DNA of 64,000 nucleotides from Beijerinckiaceae bacterium RH AL1 (GTDB lineage: Bacteria > Pseudomonadota > Alphaproteobacteria > Rhizobiales > Beijerinckiaceae). The notes under the pieces are model-generated. The model ran no database searches. It worked only from the letters and a program-made list of their open reading frames with translations, and was not told where the DNA came from. The stretch spans positions 434,001 to 498,000 of the forward strand of contig LR590083.2 of NCBI GenBank assembly GCA_901457705.2. Direction: 5' to 3'. Position 1 is the first letter of the stretch, and each line of letters opens with the position of its first letter. This document shows positions 7,877 to 16,217 of the stretch, in pieces. The position numbers were made by a program, and so were the translations under genes.

Positions 7877-10227
7877 TCCTGTCCGGCACCGACGAGACCG
7901 AGGTCCTGCTCGAGCGGACGCAGACGCGGGTGGTCCGCTTCGAGACGGCGCCGGTGCACGAGCGACGCCACGCGCGGCCGGCCGAAGCGGCGCGCCTCAG
8001 GCGCGGCGACGGCACCGGCTTCGACCGTCTCAACTGGGAAGCCGCGGCGCGCCAGCAGCCCGGCCCGGGCGACGTCGAGATCAAGGTCGAAGCTATCGGC
8101 CTCAACTTCCGTGACGTGATGTTCGGCCTCGGCCTGCTCCCGGAAGAGATCCTCGAGCATGGGTTCGCCGGTCCGACGCTGGGCCTCGAATGCGCCGGCC
8201 GCGTCGAGCGCGTCGGTGCAGCGGTCAAGCTCTTCAAGCCGGGCGACCGCGTGATGGCCTTCGCGAAGAGCGCCTTCGCGACCCACGTCACGACGCCTGC
8301 GGCGGTCGTCGCGCCGATCCCGCGGGATCTGGCGATGGAGACGGCGGCGACGATACCCGTCGCCTTCCTCACGGCCTACCACGGCCTGATGATCTGCGCC
8401 CGGCTGAAGCCTGGCGAGTGGGTGCTGATCCACGGCGGCGCCGGCGGCGTCGGCCTGGCCGCGATCCAGATCGCGCGCTGGCGCGGCGCCCGCGTCATCG
8501 CCACGGCCGGCTCCCCTGAGCGGCGCACGCTGCTCGCCTCGCTCGGCGCCGAGCATGTCTTCGACAGCCGCTCCGGCGCCTTCATCGAGGACGTCCGATC
8601 CGTCACCGGCGAAGGCGTCGCGGTCGTCCTGAACTCGCTCGCCGGCGAGGCGATGGAGCGATCGATCGGCGTGCTTCGCCCCTTCGGCCGCTTCGTCGAG
8701 CTCGGCAAGCGCGACTACGTCGCCAACACCCACATCGGCCTGCGGCCCTTCAGACGCAACCTCTCGTATTTCGGCGTCGATCTCGATCAGCTGCTGATCG
8801 ACGAGCCGGCGACGAGCAAGCTCCTGATGCGCTCGGTGATGCGTCTCTTCGCGAGCGGCGATCTCGCACCGCTGCCGTATCGCGCCTTCGACGCGGCCGA
8901 GACCGGCGAGGCGTTCCGGCAGATGCAGGCCTCCGGCCACGTCGGCAAGCTCGTGGTCCGCCCGCCGCGCCCGGCCGACGTCTGCGTGCGTCATCGCCGC
9001 GCGTTCCAGGTCGCGCCGGACAAGATGCACGTCATCACCGGCGGCTTCGGCGGCTTCGGCCTGGAGACGGCCAAATGGCTCGCTGCCAAGGGCGCCCGCA
9101 ATCTCATGCTGATTGGGCGCAGCGGGGCTGCCTCGAGCGAGGCGAGCGAGGCGGTCGCATCGCTGACCGCGCAGGGCGTCCGCGTTCGCGCGGAGGCGCT
9201 CGACATCGCCGACCTGCCGGCGCTGACGCGCCTGTTCGCGCGGTTCGGGCGCGATCTGCCCGCGCTGGGCGGCATCATCCACGCCGCGATGGTGCTCGAT
9301 GATTCGCTTGTGCAGAACATCACCGGCGAGCGGATGGAGCGCGTGCTGCGCCCGAAGGTCGCCGGCGCGGACAACCTCGACCAGCTCACGCGCGGGCTGA
9401 AGCTCGACTACTTCGTGATGTACTCGTCGGCGACGACGCTGATCGGCAATCCCGGGCAGGCCGCCTACGTCGCGGCCAACGGCTATATGGAGGGTCTCGC
9501 GCGGCGACGCCGGCGCGCCGGGCTGCCGGCGCTGGCGATCGCCTGGGGCGCGATCGAGGATGTCGGCGTGCTGGCCCGCGCCGAGGGCACGCGCGACGCG
9601 CTGCTCGCCCGCGCCGGAATCAAGGGCATGCTCGCACAGGATGCGCTGCGCCTGATGGGCGATGCGCTCGCCGCGCCGGCCGGCGACATCGACGATGCGG
9701 TCGTCGCCATCGCGCCGATCAAGTGGGGCGCCGCGCGACGCCACCTCAAGGTGCTCGAGTCCTCCGCCTACGCGAAGCTCTCCGGCCAAGACGAAGCGGC
9801 GGCCGAGACCGGCGACAAGATCGACGTCGCGGCCCTGCTCGCCGGCTCGAGCCCGGACGAGGCGCGCAAGACGATCAGCGATCTTATCGTCGACGAGATC
9901 GCGCGCGTGCTGCGGCTGCCGCGCGAGGATGTCGGTCGTGCGACGCCACTGGCCGAGATCGGGCTCGATTCACTGATGGCGGTCGAGCTGGCGCTCGGGC
10001 TGGAGCAGCGCTTCACGCTGAACGCCCCGCTGTCGACCAGCGCGAGCAGCTTCTCGGTCAACGAACTCGTCGACCACATCATCGGCCTGGCGACGGGCGC
10101 GCTCAGCGAGGACCAAGCGCTGAAGCAGGCGATGGTCGACCGCCATCTCGCCGGCGCGACCGTCGCCGAGATCGACGAAGAGCAGGTCATGGAAAAAGTG
10201 CGGACGATGAAGGGTGTCCTTCACTGA
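7768..10227 (+). CDS. Type I polyketide synthase, C-terminal part (ER-KR-ACP), continuation after frameshift
   Basis: This is the downstream frame of the same synthase, shifted by one base. It resumes with AFTRTLANE, the usual end of the structural KR half. The enoylreductase follows (GLNFRDVMFGLG; nucleotide loop GGAGGVGLAAIQ near 8432-8465). The catalytic ketoreductase has ITGGFGGFGLETA near 9036 and a tyrosine in GQAAYVAAN near 9460. The acyl carrier domain has its phosphopantetheine serine at 9970-9972 in GLDSLMAVEL. Only about 85 residues follow the ACP serine, and there is no thioesterase or reductase release domain. If the frameshift is real, the first in-frame ATG here is 7795 and no KS-AT would be attached. 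Full reduction (KR, DH, ER) predicts a saturated chain. Confidence 0.9.
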   Translation, partial: AFTRTLANEMPTLDIRRVDVADGIEPERLSDRLRDLILSGTDETEVLLERTQTRVVRFETAPVHERRHARPAEAARLRRGDGTGFDRLNWEAAARQQPGPGDVEIKVEAIGLNFRDVMFGLGLLPEEILEHGFAGPTLGLECAGRVERVGAAVKLFKPGDRVMAFAKSAFATHVTTPAAVVAPIPRDLAMETAATIPVAFLTAYHGLMICARLKPGEWVLIHGGAGGVGLAAIQIARWRGARVIATAGSPERRTLLASLGAEHVFDSRSGAFIEDVRSVTGEGVAVVLNSLAGEAMERSIGVLRPFGRFVELGKRDYVANTHIGLRPFRRNLSYFGVDLDQLLIDEPATSKLLMRSVMRLFASGDLAPLPYRAFDAAETGEAFRQMQASGHVGKLVVRPPRPADVCVRHRRAFQVAPDKMHVITGGFGGFGLETAKWLAAKGARNLMLIGRSGAASSEASEAVASLTAQGVRVRAEALDIADLPALTRLFARFGRDLPALGGIIHAAMVLDDSLVQNITGERMERVLRPKVAGADNLDQLTRGLKLDYFVMYSSATTLIGNPGQAAYVAANGYMEGLARRRRRAGLPALAIAWGAIEDVGVLARAEGTRDALLARAGIKGMLAQDALRLMGDALAAPAGDIDDAVVAIAPIKWGAARRHLKVLESSAYAKLSGQDEAAAETGDKIDVAALLAGSSPDEARKTISDLIVDEIARVLRLPREDVGRATPLAEIGLDSLMAVELALGLEQRFTLNAPLSTSASSFSVNELVDHIIGLATGALSEDQALKQAMVDRHLAGATVAEIDEEQVMEKVRTMKGVLH

Positions 10228-10280
10228 CGTCCGCACTCGCTTGATCGTTCGAATTGTCGGTCGGGTCGGAGACCCGCTCT

Positions 10281-10502
10281 TTAGCCGGCGGCGCCGTCGA
10301 CCTCCCGGCCATCGTGCGCCAGGTTCGGCAGCGCGCCGGCGCCCGGCGTCGCGTCCTCGTTTGTCAGATGTGCCGCTGCATGCGCGCCGGCGGCGGGGTG
10401 CGAGGGATACAGCCCCGGCTGCTGCTGATACTGCCGCGACTTTTTTACGGGCGTGCCCCGGTGGCCGGCGGCCCGCTCTTTGCGGTTCGAGCTGGCGATC
10501 AT
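10281..10502 (-). CDS. Small basic/polar hypothetical protein, 73 aa
   Basis: The ATG at 10502 is preceded by a near-perfect Shine-Dalgarno, GGGAGGA, about six bases upstream, which makes translation credible. The product starts MIASSNRKERAAGHRG, is rich in Ser, Gly, His and Arg, and ends in a low-complexity acidic stretch (LTNEDATPGAG...). It has no membrane segment or recognised domain. It lies between the convergent PKS and the KAS III gene and is transcribed in the same direction as KAS III. No function can be assigned. Confidence 0.5.
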   Translation of the reverse strand: MIASSNRKERAAGHRGTPVKKSRQYQQQPGLYPSHPAAGAHAAAHLTNEDATPGAGALPNLAHDGREVDGAAG

Positions 10503-10531
10503 GGTCGTCCTCCCAAGACGGAAGACGAATT

Positions 10532-11590
10532 CTACCCGGTGTCGCGATGAAAACACAATCGCTTTAGCAGCCGCCACAAAGCGTGCGCTCTTCGTTCCCT
10601 GCAGCCCTCACCAGCGCATGAGGGCGCTTCCCCATGCCATCCGGCGCCGATCGCCATCATCGCGATGAGGTCGCCGCGCTTGAGCCTCCCGGCGCGGTGC
10701 GCCTCGTCGAGCGACAGCGGCAGCGAAGCCGACGACGTGTTGCCGTAGCGATCGAGATTGATCCAGCATTTCGATCGCGGAATGCCGACGCGATCGAGCA
10801 CGGATTCGACGATGCGGAGGTTGGCCTGGTGCGAGATCACGTGGTCGACCTGCGCAGGCAGGACGTGATTGGCCTCGAAGGCTTCCATCAGGGCATCCGG
10901 CAGCACGCGCACGGCGAACTTGTAGACCTCGCGCCCGCTCATCGCGATCTTGTGGAGGTTGTCCTCGATCATGGCGGAGGAGACCGGGTGGCGGCTGCCG
11001 CCCCCGCGGATCGTCAGGATGTCGGCCGCATTGCCGTCGGAATGCAGATGCGCCGACAGCAGCCCGCGCTCAGGATCATCGCTCGGGCCGACCACCATCG
11101 CTCCCGCGGCGTCGCCGAAGAGCACGCAGGAGCGCCGGTCCGACCAGTCCACCAAGCGGCTGAGCAGCTCGGCGCCGACGACCAGCACGCGGCGTGCATT
11201 GTTCGCCTTGATGAGGCTGTCGGCGAGGTTCAGCCCATAGAGCGATCCGGCACAGGCCGCCGAGAGATCGAAGGCGAAGGCGTTGCGCGCGCCGAGCTTC
11301 GCCTGCACCGCGACGGCGCAGGAGGGCATTGGCATGTCGGCCGAGATCGTGGCGACGATGATCGCGTCGAGCTCGTGCGGCTCGGTGCCGGCCATCTCGA
11401 GGGCTGCGCGTGCCGCCGCGACGGCCATGTCCGACGTGACCTCGCCGTCGGCGGCGATGTGACGCTCGCGGATCCCGGTGCGCTGGACGATCCACTCGTC
11501 GCTCGTCGCGACCATCCGCTCGAGCTCGGCATTGGTCAGCACGCGCGCCGGCGCGTAGCTTCCGGTGCCGACGATACGTGATCTGAGCAA
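10532..11590 (-). CDS. fabH: Beta-ketoacyl-ACP synthase III (FabH-like), with C-terminal frameshift
   Basis: KAS III condensing enzyme. The triad is present: Cys in SAACAGSLYGL (about residue 112), His in ISHQANLRI and Asn in DRYGNTSSAS. It starts at TTG 11590 with GAGGGG just upstream. The annotated C-terminus is abnormal: after AMMAIGAG the frame reads WHGEAPSC and runs to 10532. Adding one base near 10640 restores GAGMAWGSALMRW and a stop at 10608-10610, the typical FabH ending, giving about 327 residues. It neighbours the PKS and may supply a starter unit or be a second housekeeping-like FabH. A plain fatty-acid role is equally possible. Confidence 0.9.
   Translation of the reverse strand: MLRSRIVGTGSYAPARVLTNAELERMVATSDEWIVQRTGIRERHIAADGEVTSDMAVAAARAALEMAGTEPHELDAIIVATISADMPMPSCAVAVQAKLGARNAFAFDLSAACAGSLYGLNLADSLIKANNARRVLVVGAELLSRLVDWSDRRSCVLFGDAAGAMVVGPSDDPERGLLSAHLHSDGNAADILTIRGGGSRHPVSSAMIEDNLHKIAMSGREVYKFAVRVLPDALMEAFEANHVLPAQVDHVISHQANLRIVESVLDRVGIPRSKCWINLDRYGNTSSASLPLSLDEAHRAGRLKRGDLIAMMAIGAGWHGEAPSCAGEGCRERRAHALWRLLKRLCFHRDTG
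10638..10643 (-). other. Apparent single-base deletion (frameshift) near the FabH C-terminus
   Basis: On the coding strand the DNA reads GGC GCC GGA TGG CAT. The conserved FabH ending needs GGC GCC GGN ATG GCA TGG, one base more. Downstream of the restored frame the codons give GSALMRW and then TGA, exactly where FabH proteins end. Confidence 0.8.
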
Positions 11591-11603
11591 GCGCCCCTCG
11601 CAG

Positions 11604-11630
11604 CAACGCCCGCGTCTGGCGCGGGCGTTG
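11604..11630 (-). promoter_or_regulatory. GC-rich hairpin in the fabH leader
   Basis: Perfect 10-bp inverted repeat CAACGCCCGC/GCGGGCGTTG with a 7-base loop, placed 14 bp before the TTG start of the KAS III gene. It has no T-tract on either strand. It could be a leader structure affecting translation, or a terminator for something entering from the right. Confidence 0.45.
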
Positions 11631-11706
11631 GGGAGCTAAGCGAAAGATTGGGGCGAATCCACCAACGGCGGCATCACGTTATGTTCCGAAACTTCAACAA
11701 GCTCGG

Positions 11707-11985
11707 TCAGCGGGCTCCGACGGGCGTGCGGCGCTGGCGCGGCATCATCTCGCTGGCGACCAGTTCATAGCTGGTCTGGAGAGCCTCGATCGTCCCGCGG
11801 GCGGCGCGCAGCACATTGTTATGCACACGCGGGCGCACGGCGGCGAGCGTCCAGTTCGTGCCGCCGTGGATCTGCTCGCGCGGCTGGATCAGAATTTCGT
11901 TCACGTGCTCGAAGCCGGGGCACTCCTTCAAAGATTTGAGGCAGATGTGCTGCAGCTCGGCGCTGGAACGGACCTCTCGGGTCAT
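11707..11985 (-). CDS. Conserved-looking hypothetical protein, 92 aa
   Basis: The frame is open further upstream, but the ATG at 11985 has AGGAGA at the right distance and begins the protein-like part, MTREVRSSAELQHICLKSLKEC. It is a soluble mixed alpha/beta-type sequence with two Cys (in HICLKSLKEC) and an Asn-Trp-Thr-rich centre (GGTNWTLAAVRPRVHNN). No domain is recognised. It is transcribed in the same direction as the small coiled-coil gene to its right and stands alone otherwise. Confidence 0.6.
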   Translation of the reverse strand: MTREVRSSAELQHICLKSLKECPGFEHVNEILIQPREQIHGGTNWTLAAVRPRVHNNVLRAARGTIEALQTSYELVASEMMPRQRRTPVGAR

Positions 11986-12046
11986 GGTGCTCTCCTGGTA
12001 TCCTAAAGCTAAGGGGCGGCCCATGGCCGCCCGCTGATGGTCTCGT

Positions 12047-12406
12047 TCAGCTACGGTTTGCAGCCCAACCGACGAGGTAACCGATGGCGCCCGCGAGAAG
12101 CAGCGCCTCGATGGGCTGGCGCCCGATTTGTCGGCCGAGCTGCTCGCTGCTGCGATTGTAAGCCCTGCGCCCGATGTCGACCGCCTTGCCGGCGCTGCCC
12201 GGCATCTTGTCGCCAAGGGCCGACGCGCCGTCACGCACACGTTGATAGACATCTGACGCTGCGTCACCGACCTTGCCGGACATCTCGCTGGCGCGATCCG
12301 CGGCAGAGGACGCGGCATCGCGGACCGTGCCTGTGGCACGATCCGCCGCATCCTTGGCGCGCGAAGCTGTGTCTTTTGCTATCTCTTTCGGGTCGTCAGA
12401 TGTCAT
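12047..12406 (-). CDS. ElaB/YqjD-like small coiled-coil protein with C-terminal membrane anchor
   Basis: A 119-residue protein. Residues 1-90 are an Ala/Asp/Lys/Arg-rich amphipathic helix region with repeated AKD, DAA and DRA units. One hydrophobic segment near the C-terminus (IEALLLAGAIGYLVGWAANR) is preceded by Arg-Gln-Pro. This layout matches the ElaB/YqjD/YgaM family, inner-membrane proteins linked in E. coli to stationary-phase ribosome or membrane association. The Shine-Dalgarno is weak. It is divergent from the CorA gene. Confidence 0.65.
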   Translation of the reverse strand: MTSDDPKEIAKDTASRAKDAADRATGTVRDAASSAADRASEMSGKVGDAASDVYQRVRDGASALGDKMPGSAGKAVDIGRRAYNRSSEQLGRQIGRQPIEALLLAGAIGYLVGWAANRS

Positions 12407-12520
12407 GTAAGTGCCTTAAACCAAACGGGTTCGTCCGTCTCGCTGGCCTAACGCGACCATCATCCTTCTGTTCCAGAAATTGAATGGTGCAGACGGACTA
12501 GACCCCTTCCTGAAACCTCA

Positions 12521-13531
12521 ATGAGATTGCGTAAAAACATGCTGACCTTCTACGGGGCCGACACCAAGGGATCGATCGCGGTCGAGCCGGGCGCGACAGA
12601 GTTGCCGCCCAGCGTAAACTGGATCGATGCGCTCGATCCGACGCCCGAGGACATGCGGACGCTGGCCGCCGTCATGAAGACCCGCATCCCGACGCACGAC
12701 GACCTTGTCGAGATCGAATCGTCGTCGCGCCTCTCGATGACGGATGGCGTCATCACGATGAGCCTGCCGGCGACGGTGCGTGACGAAGAGGGCTATCCCA
12801 GCATGACGCCGGTCGGCTTCGTCGTGACGCCGGAGCGGGTGGCGACGCTGCGCTTCGCGCGGCTGCCGTCGTTCGAGAACCTCACCAAGGAGATCTGTGC
12901 CAAGGGCGCGGTGTCGGCAGGCGGGATGGGCGCCACGGTCACCATCCTCGAGATCATCGTCGATCACGTCGCCGATCTGCTCGAGCGCGTCGGCGGCGAG
13001 CTCGACGGCGTGTCGCGATCGATCTTCCTCAACGAGGCGCTGAACGGCAAGTCGCATACGCCGCGGCGCTCAGGCGACGTGCTGCATGCCCTGCTGAAGA
13101 ACATCGGGCGACACGCCGACCTCGTCTCGAAGGTGAGCGAGACACTACTCGGCCTCTCGCGCATTCCGCCGTTCCTTGCGTCCAAAGGCGCGGAGATGCT
13201 GACGACGCCCGAGATGAAGACGCGGCTCGAGACCGTCGCCGCCGACGTCAAGTCGCTGCACGAGTTCCAGGAGCATCTCGCCGGCAAGACGCAATTCCTG
13301 CTCGACTCGCTGCTCGGCCTCGCCAACATCGAGCAGAACAACGTCTTCCGCGTGCTGACCGTCGTCTCGGTGATCGGCATCCCGCCGACCTTCGTCGCCT
13401 CGATGTACGGGATGAACTTCAAGTCGATGCCGGAACTCGATTGGCACTACGGCTACGCCTATGGGCTGACCGTGATCGCGCTCAGCGCCCTGATCCCGGC
13501 TGTGTGGTTCAAGGTCAAGGGCTGGTGGTAG
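12521..13531 (+). CDS. corA: CorA-family divalent metal ion transporter
   Basis: Magnesium/cobalt transporter of the CorA family: a long cytoplasmic alpha/beta and helical domain (about residues 1-270), then two C-terminal transmembrane helices. The diagnostic YGMNF lies at the end of TM1 (ASMYGMNFKSMPEL), followed by TM2 and a short basic tail (FKVKGWW). An in-frame Met at 12539 (MLTFYGAD) is an alternative start; neither has an evident Shine-Dalgarno. Length (336 aa) is normal. CorA relatives of the ZntB type cannot be fully excluded. Confidence 0.9.
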   Translation: MRLRKNMLTFYGADTKGSIAVEPGATELPPSVNWIDALDPTPEDMRTLAAVMKTRIPTHDDLVEIESSSRLSMTDGVITMSLPATVRDEEGYPSMTPVGFVVTPERVATLRFARLPSFENLTKEICAKGAVSAGGMGATVTILEIIVDHVADLLERVGGELDGVSRSIFLNEALNGKSHTPRRSGDVLHALLKNIGRHADLVSKVSETLLGLSRIPPFLASKGAEMLTTPEMKTRLETVAADVKSLHEFQEHLAGKTQFLLDSLLGLANIEQNNVFRVLTVVSVIGIPPTFVASMYGMNFKSMPELDWHYGYAYGLTVIALSALIPAVWFKVKGWW

Positions 13532-13535
13532 GGCG

Positions 13536-13919
13536 TCAGCGCGCGCTGCGATAGGCGAGCAGCCGCAGGATCAGCCAGACCGGCACGACGATCGCGGCGC
13601 CCGCCACGATATAGTCGCCGAGATCGCGGAGCGAGCGGAAGCCGAGCGTCCATAGGCGGTCGGCGAGATCGGCCAGCTGCTGGAACACCTCGGTCGGGCG
13701 GATGTCGAGCCACATGAGCAGGGCGCCGACGAGGATCGACACTACGGCGAGACGCACGACGACGGTAAGCGGCGAGCCGCCCAGGAAGCGGCGCAGCGGC
13801 GTGTCGTCCTGCTGCTGACGCCAGCGGGCGGCGCTCTGCGCCCAGTAGTGCTGCGTGTCAGTCGGCTGCGGCTGGTCGGTCAAGGTCGCCTCGGCGATTG
13901 GCGGGCTGGCCGCGACCAA
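13536..13919 (-). CDS. Small membrane protein, probably DUF6460-type
   Basis: 127 residues. A polar N-terminal part with WRQQQ is followed by RRFLGGSPLTVVVRLAVVSILVGALLMW, a first membrane helix, then an amphipathic middle (IRPTEVFQQLADLADRLW) and a second hydrophobic helix near the C-terminus. The FLGGSP-x-RL pattern is my reason for suggesting DUF6460, a Hyphomicrobiales membrane family; this is from memory. It converges tail to tail with corA, 4 bp apart. Function unknown. Confidence 0.6.
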   Translation of the reverse strand: MVAASPPIAEATLTDQPQPTDTQHYWAQSAARWRQQQDDTPLRRFLGGSPLTVVVRLAVVSILVGALLMWLDIRPTEVFQQLADLADRLWTLGFRSLRDLGDYIVAGAAIVVPVWLILRLLAYRSAR

Positions 13920-13966
13920 CGCGCAACGTCGACTTGAGGATGCAGCGACAAGTCACAAGCGTGCGG

Positions 13967-14671
13967 TCAGCTCGTTGCCTCGCCGGCTTCCCGTGAGAAA
14001 CGGCCCTGGTCGATCTTCGAGACGGCGATTACCGCCTGCGTGCGGCTGTCGACGCCGAGCTTCTGCAGGATCGCCGAGACGTGGGCCTTCACGGTCGCCT
14101 CGGACACCTTCAGCTCGTAGGCGATCTGCTTGTTGAGCAACCCCTGCGACAGCATCATCAGGACGCGCAGCTGCTGCGGGGTCAGGTTGGAGAGCCGGCG
14201 CATCATGTCGGCGACGGCGGCATCCGCCGGCATCACGAGGTCGAGATCGGCGGGGGTCCAGATCTCGCCCGACATGATCATGCGGATCGCCTTCCGCATC
14301 TCGTCGATCTCGGTGCTCTTCGGGATGTAGCCGGCGGCGCCGACCTCGATGCAGCGGCGCATGATCGTACGGTCCTCGCAGGCCGAGATGACGACGACAG
14401 GGATCTCGGGGTGCTGCGAGCGCAGGTAGAGCAGGCCGGAGAAGCCGCTGACGCCCGGCATCGTGAGGTCGAGCAGGATGAGGTCGACGGGGGCGCCGCG
14501 CGCCAGATCGTCGCCGAGCGCCGGGAGGTCGCCGACCTCGCGCACCTCGGCACCGCCGATGGCCGAGGTTACGGCCTGGCGCAATGCGCCGCGGACCATC
14601 GGGTGGTCGTCCGCGATGATGATATGGATTGTATCCGAGTCCGCTCTTTCGGGTTCAAGCAGCATGGTCAC
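13967..14671 (-). CDS. NarL/FixJ-family response regulator with LuxR-type HTH
   Basis: Receiver domain (about residues 15-135) with the acidic pair in IIADDHP, the phospho-acceptor Asp in LILLDLTMPG and the lysine in GYIPKS. The C-terminal LuxR HTH (about 165-225) reads LTPQQLRVLMMLSQGLLNKQIAYELKVSEATVKAHVSAIL across two helices. Length (234 aa) is normal. No histidine kinase is adjacent, so it is an orphan here. The start at 14671 precedes a short acidic leader (MTMLLEPERADSDT); Met3 is an alternative. Confidence 0.9.
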   Translation of the reverse strand: MTMLLEPERADSDTIHIIIADDHPMVRGALRQAVTSAIGGAEVREVGDLPALGDDLARGAPVDLILLDLTMPGVSGFSGLLYLRSQHPEIPVVVISACEDRTIMRRCIEVGAAGYIPKSTEIDEMRKAIRMIMSGEIWTPADLDLVMPADAAVADMMRRLSNLTPQQLRVLMMLSQGLLNKQIAYELKVSEATVKAHVSAILQKLGVDSRTQAVIAVSKIDQGRFSREAGEATS

Positions 14672-14845
14672 GAGTATGTCCTCCGGTCTCGCCCCTCACG
14701 GCCAGCCGTCGCGCTGACGCCTTGGCTTTCGAGATCGAACATGGCGCGTTAACCGCCCGTGAACGGACGATCGACCCTGATGACGCAGTAAAGCACGGAT
14801 CGGCGGGCACGACACGTGGCTTTACTTGGCCATCACCCGAACGGT

Positions 14846-16003
14846 CTATTTTGCGATGCGAAGATCGCGAGGAATGCGATCTTGCGCCAGCGTCGGGTTG
14901 CTCTTGGGCGCCGCGTCCATCGCCGGGGCAAGGCCCGGGTTGATCTGGTCGGGCGACAGCGGGTGCTGCGCCTCGTCGATCGGCAGCTTGGTCACCACGC
15001 CCTCCGAGCCGTTCTCCGGCAGCGCGCAGGGCCGGTCGAGGGATGGCCCCAGGTGGAAAAGCGCCAGCACATCCGCCTTGGCGGCCGCGAGACGGGCGTG
15101 GAGGCTGGTGTCGTCGTCGCCCGGCGTGCGGACGCGCACCGTAACCGTGAGGCCGCTGGCGAGCAGGACGCCCGGCGGCACGCTCTCGATGCGGACGCGG
15201 ATCGGTACGCGCTGGGCGAGGCGCACCCAGGTGTACACCGGGTTGACGTTCGGCAGACCCTGCGTCGAGGAGGTCGCGTCCGAGACCGAGATGCCGCGGC
15301 CGAAGCTCTCGACGCGCCCGAGCACCGGGCGCGAGTAGCCCATCAGCTCGGCGACGACGGGGTCGCCGACGCAGATCCGCCCGAGCTTCGTCTCCTCGAA
15401 ATAGCCGTCGATCCAGAACGAGTCGGAATCGATGACCGCGATGTTGGGCGAGCTCGTCGAGGCGTAGTCGCCGACCCGCAGCGTGAGATTGGTAACGTAG
15501 CCGTTTACGGGGCTGCGGACCTCGGTGCGCTTCAGGTTGACCTCGGCTTGCGCGAGCTGGACCTGCGCGGCCGCAAAGCTCGCTTGCGCCATGGTGGCGG
15601 TGCCCGAGTACTGCTGCTTCTCCTCGACCGAGGCGGCGAGGCTCGTGAGGGCGTTGCGGCGCTCGGCCTGGGTCTGCTTCACCTGCAGATCGGCGGCCCG
15701 GCCCTGCAGCTGCGCCCTGGCGGAATCGACCGAGATCCGGAAGTCGAACGGGTCGATGACGTAGAGCACGTCTCCCTTATGGACGATCTGGTTGTCGACG
15801 ACGCGCAGCTCGACGATCTGGCCCGAGACCTGCGGCGCGACGCTCGCGACGAGCACGCGCACCCGCCCGTCGCGGGTCCAGGGCGCGGTGACGTAGTACT
15901 GGTAGATCAGAGCGACGGCGACGGCCGTCACCGCAAGGACGACCGCGGTCGCCGTCCACCGCCGCAGCCAAACCCACCATCGAACGCCGCGGGCCGCCAT
16001 CAA
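14846..16003 (-). CDS. HlyD-family periplasmic adaptor (AaeA/EmrA-like)
   Basis: Membrane-fusion protein for an efflux pump. There is an N-terminal signal-anchor (about residues 15-38), a biotinyl-lipoyl half-motif in VAPQVSGQIVELRVVDNQIVHKGDVLYVIDP, a helical hairpin (about 90-165), and the returning half-motif VRSPVNGYVTNL. The Ala/Pro-rich C-terminus fits the subfamily. It is the third gene of an operon with FUSC and DUF1656, as in aaeXAB, whose known role is export of aromatic acids. Substrate here is unknown. Confidence 0.88.
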   Translation of the reverse strand: MMAARGVRWWVWLRRWTATAVVLAVTAVAVALIYQYYVTAPWTRDGRVRVLVASVAPQVSGQIVELRVVDNQIVHKGDVLYVIDPFDFRISVDSARAQLQGRAADLQVKQTQAERRNALTSLAASVEEKQQYSGTATMAQASFAAAQVQLAQAEVNLKRTEVRSPVNGYVTNLTLRVGDYASTSSPNIAVIDSDSFWIDGYFEETKLGRICVGDPVVAELMGYSRPVLGRVESFGRGISVSDATSSTQGLPNVNPVYTWVRLAQRVPIRVRIESVPPGVLLASGLTVTVRVRTPGDDDTSLHARLAAAKADVLALFHLGPSLDRPCALPENGSEGVVTKLPIDEAQHPLSPDQINPGLAPAMDAAPKSNPTLAQDRIPRDLRIAK

Positions 16004-16013
16004 GTGTTCCTTC

Positions 16014-16217
16014 TCAATAGAGCAGCATGACCGTCGCGAGGATCACGACGTAGAGACAAACTGTGACCAGCGACGCATTGGCGAAGACCCGCTCGAGCGG
16101 CAGACGTCGCATGATCGGCCGCAGGAGGAAAAGGACGATCAGCGCGATCAAGGCCTGGGGCACGAAAGGCGCGAGAAGCACGCCGCCGATCGCGAACTCG
16201 TGGAAGCCGTTGATCAT
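16014..16217 (-). CDS. DUF1656/AaeX-like small membrane protein
   Basis: 67 residues with two hydrophobic helices (VLLAPFVPQALIALIVLFLL and SLVTVCLYVVILATVML) and the FHEFAIGGVLLAP opening typical of DUF1656. Its ATG overlaps the stop of the upstream FUSC gene (ATGA at 16214-16217), so the two are translationally coupled. The HlyD adaptor starts 11 bp downstream. DUF1656 proteins regularly sit between FUSC pumps and their adaptors; their role is not established. Confidence 0.85.
   Translation of the reverse strand: MINGFHEFAIGGVLLAPFVPQALIALIVLFLLRPIMRRLPLERVFANASLVTVCLYVVILATVMLLY

Noticed and set aside
7135-9789. An 884-codon minus-strand frame opposite the PKS
   Set aside because: Antisense artefact of the same kind; the plus strand has clear ER and KR motifs throughout.
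10214-10567. Plus-strand frames after the PKS as an extra biosynthetic gene
   Set aside because: Low-complexity Arg-rich translations; the minus strand has a better small gene with a strong Shine-Dalgarno.
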